Positions 61,056 through 64,000 of a stretch of 64,000 nt of DNA are shown in pieces (the stretch's first letter is position 1; each line of letters begins with the position of its first letter). Source of the DNA: Lingula anatina (Eukaryota; Brachiopoda; Lingulata; Lingulida; Lingulidae). The DNA is taken from positions 561,928-625,927 of the forward strand of contig NW_019776179.1 of assembly GCF_001039355.2 (NCBI RefSeq), read 5' to 3'. A program made the translations under genes and the position numbers. A model generated the notes under the pieces. The model was not told the DNA's origin and searched no databases. It saw only the letters and a program-made list of their open reading frames with translations.

Positions 61056-62959
61056 TCAAGGAGTGTCGCTACCTGCGACTTTCTTAATAATCTTAATAGC
61101 ATCTGCATTGTAGAGAAGTTGCATATGTTCGGCATTGGGAATGACATAATGGTACACACTCTGGGGTTGCCTCTCCTGCCACAGCAAACAGCCTTCAAGA
61201 CTTCTACTGTTCACCGTCCCATCCCCATTACTGTATGTCACCGTGGGCTGAGAATCCGGCCACTGCTTTTCCGTGAACGAAAACGCCGCCGGCGTCTTCA
61301 CCCCCAATCCGTGGACACAGTGCACCTCGACACCAGGTGGCGACAACTTCCTCGTCAATCCCTCTGTGTCCTGTCTCATGTACCAGCCGTCCATGAAGTT
61401 AAGATCCTGAAAGAACTTTTTATAGTCTTTCAATGTGTAGTTGTAACCTGGCCTGCTGACGAGGACATCGTCTGGGCTCCAGACAGAGTCTGTGGGTAAA
61501 AGCCAAGCAGTGCTGGGCATTGACCTCTGTTGTGGGCGAATCTCCAGTGGGTTCAGGATTATGGAGTAGAAACCCAAACTATCACCTAAAAGCAAAAAAT
61601 ACAAAATAAACATATAAATGAAACAAGAAAAAGGAGAAAGAGAGGTTGAAATTTCTTACTGGTATTCTAGTAGAGTAAAAGAGTAATAACAAAAAGAAAA
61701 CAAATACATTAAAATAATTTAAAAATCAAAAAAAAAAAAAAAAATTTAAAAAAGAATTCTGTGTCTGTGACATGTTTTTCACAACAAGAGAAAATCTTCT
61801 TCAAGGTTTGTACACATTCTTTCTCATTACTTTCTTCAATACGTATATCTTTTTTTCATTGTGAAAATGAAGGGGACTTGGTCATGTATACTTACCAGAA
61901 GACATAAGCCTGAGTGTTTTTGCTGCTCCTCCCCATGGCCCTGCCAAGGACACAAAGGACCTGATATATTTGTCTTTCCACTGCTGTGGCTGGTGGTTGA
62001 GGAAGTACAGGGTGTACATATTACCCATACTGTGACCCACCAACACTACGCGGCTGTTGTTGTTCATAGTGAACGTTTCCTCTATCAGCTGCTTGAATTT
62101 CAGGAAAAAATCTGCCTGCTCATCTGAAACATTAAAATTTTGAAATGAGCTATTCATATTTCCACAAGTTTGTTTCTACCATAACATTGGTCTGGTAAAT
62201 GCAAAATAACAGAGGAAATCCTTTGTCTCAATGACATCACATTCCCAACAATGAAAAGATTCATTTGCTGGTCTAAAAGGGGTCCAAAAAATGTTTTGCT
62301 CTCTTACTTGGTGCTTTCCTGAAGTCATATGGTGCTCCTCTCACAGACTGGTTCCTTACATAGCCCATGCTTAACAAGTCCTGGACCATAACCGAAAAAT
62401 AGGAGGCTGAAAGAAAAAAAAAACATGGGTGTTATGCAGTTCATTAAAATCACACACACACACACACATGCACGCACGCACGCAAACACATCAACCAGGT
62501 CAAGTGTATATGTTAGTCTTATTCACTTCCTTCTTAACTCAGTGAAAAAGAATAAATCACACCAAGGCACTTGTTTTTTTTTAAAGTCATTGTTTTAGCC
62601 AGATCTGCTCTGTAAAGCACACTGCTAATAAAGATGGGCTGAAAATATTAATTTAACATATTTCACCTTAAACACAATAACAGTACGAAGAAACAAGTCA
62701 ATTTCTATTAATGCAAATGCATAATCCTCCCACTACTGATCTCAATCAGAAATTTCCTAAATATCCTAGAAATTGTTCAGCTATAGCTAGGCTATAGCTA
62801 TTCATATTATCACAAAAATTTATTAAAATCAACATTATTATTATTATTACTAATGTGTTTGTACTTACTAGGTGATATTTCACTAGAGTCCAGCCATTCT
62901 ACAGTCTTAGTTCCACCAAAGCCTGGGATCCTGATGTCTACTCCAGGAGAGTTCTTTGT
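61056..62959 (-). CDS. PLA2G15: Group XV phospholipase A2 / LCAT-like lipase, 3' part only
   Basis: Four exons: 62959-62869 (start truncated), 62406-62308, 62123-61896, 61585-61056, all in phase. This family is a lysosomal phospholipase A2 and ceramide acyltransferase, close to plasma LCAT. Seen: VDIRIPGFGGTKTVEWLD, RGAPYDFR, the nucleophile elbow VVLVGHSMGNMYTLYFL (Ser in HSMG), FVSLAGPWGG, the Asp in SNGDGTVN and the His in NAEHMQ, which complete the Ser-Asp-His triad. Several aromatic and Asn-x-Thr/Ser sites fit a secretory or lysosomal glycoprotein. The 5' exons are missing. The first visible exon runs straight into the single N at 62960 and then into repeat DNA, so it is truncated by the assembly rather than known to be broken. 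The lipase active-site half is complete. Confidence 0.93.
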
Positions 62960-63043
62960 NTCCCCCCTCGGGGGCTTCGCCCCCCTCGTTTCCGCTTACT
63001 GCCCCCCTGGCATTTTGCTCAGGCTACGGCCCTGGTATACCCG
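62960..63043. repeat. Single-N join and C/G-rich GTAGCC-type repeat
   Basis: N at 62960 is followed by CCCCCCTCGGGGGCTTCGCC and, near 63022, GGCTACGGCCCTGG, the end signature of the dispersed family seen at 7848. It directly abuts the lipase exon. Confidence 0.75.
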
Positions 63044-63049
63044 CTTATA

Positions 63050-64000
63050 GAAGCAAATTTAGGTGCAAGCGCACTTTTACCTGAAAGATGAGACGAGACT
63101 AAAAATCAAAACAGATAAGATTTTCAAAAACAAAGAAAACAAGGCAGCAAAGCTGTCAAATGTACAGGCAAAAAACAGAAAATAACAATGCACAAAATAG
63201 GCTATTGTCAATTCTGATGCAAAAGTACATTATGTATTATAACGGCAAATTCAACATCAAATTTTAATTATGCTCAACAGGTAATACCGATGTAAGTAAA
63301 ATATGTAACAAGCATAAGGCTTCAGGCCCATGGGAGTTCAAGTTCACACTTTAAAAATGCCAGAATGAGAAATATGAAAATTTCACACAAAATTGCATAA
63401 ATTCAATAAAAAATGATAACCCACTTGAGCTGGCTTTCTAATTTGAACTGCATGCCAATCCTAAAAAAAACAATATAAACAGTTTACTGCCATTTTATAT
63501 GATCAACTAAGAAAATTGATGAGATGGGAAAAATATCAATAGAACAGTGTTAATGTCTAATTTCCTCCATTCTGAGATTCTGAACATAGTGGATGATTGA
63601 ATCTGACAAATGCAATGATATGAGTTTATTTCCATTTTTGACACTTTATTGCACAATACACGATAACAAGTTTACCATCATTTTTACACAATCAACTAAC
63701 AATGTTGTAAAGATGCAGGAAATGTCAAACGAACACTTTTACGTATCTTATTAGTTCAATAATGAGACTGTTAACATGCCAAAGAATTTAATCTAAGGAA
63801 ATGTGAAAAAATAGCATAAATTCTAAAATAATGGCCGGATTATGCTGCTTTTCTAAATCAACCTGCGTTTTAGTAAAATTGACAACTCCTGTGAGTATAA
63901 TGACAATTGGCCTATCTGTTTTTCTTATATTGTGTTATCAAAAAAAAAAAAAAAAAAAAAAAACAGCATTACTTCCATAAAAATTGCCCGATCACGGTGA
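63050..64000. other. AT-rich DNA, no gene seen
   Basis: No exon matching the missing 5' part of the lipase could be found on the minus strand. A poly(A) run lies at about 63940-63963. Confidence 0.4.

Noticed and set aside
1-64000. CRISPR arrays, operons, rRNA and tRNA genes
   Set aside because: Spliceosomal introns and animal gene families make this a eukaryotic window. Repeats are microsatellites or inverted elements, without regular spacers, and no tRNA or rRNA core was recognised by eye.

Overview
This is an animal nuclear window, AT-rich and intron-rich, with many microsatellites and DNA-transposon and LINE remnants. The gene set (guanylate-binding proteins, a CUB/Ly6 protein, a UDP-glucuronosyltransferase, a lysosomal phospholipase A2) and the frequent TACATGTA-type words suggest a lophotrochozoan, most likely a bivalve mollusc. 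That assignment is inference. The assembly holds one 796-base gap (2614-3409) and three single-N joins (8949, 33000, 62960).

Layout. 68-3743 (+): a five-exon gene for a secreted, probably GPI-anchored protein with a Tyr/Ser-rich CUB-like domain and a Ly6/uPAR-like cysteine module. 6809-53741: an array of six guanylate-binding protein (GBP) genes, called A to F here. B (11572-6809) and A (16463-13345) are on the minus strand. C (26000-31294), D (35205-39184), E (43043-46191) and F (50674-53741) are on the plus strand. All six keep the large-GTPase motifs and open frames once introns are removed. 55781-60090 (-): a two-exon UGT whose intron carries a Tc1-like transposon with a MITE nested in it. 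61056-62959 (-): the 3' four exons of a PLA2G15/LCAT-type phospholipase, cut off at a single-N join.

The GBPs form two subfamilies. A, B, E and F have one unsplit exon for the first ~138 residues. C and D have two extra introns in the G domain and one fused exon for most of the helical tail. C-termini differ. C and D end in CAIM, E in CTIL and F in CPIL, each a CaaX box on its own 17-base coding exon. A has two alternative hydrophobic terminal exons and no CaaX. B has a long polar, low-complexity extension. At least five genes carry what looks like a U12-type (minor spliceosome) intron at the same place, and all six have its donor.

The array grew by segmental duplication. 23805-32999 and 33001-40860 are near-identical and meet exactly at a single N, so C and D may be alleles rather than true tandem genes. 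39.3-46.25 kb is repeated, more diverged, at 46.8-53.78 kb and gave E and F. A putative promoter plus 5' exon, with an NF-kappaB-like site, a TATA-like box and a 9-codon upstream ORF, lies before D, E and F. In vertebrates GBPs are cell-autonomous immune GTPases; this looks like an invertebrate counterpart with inducible expression and varied membrane targeting.
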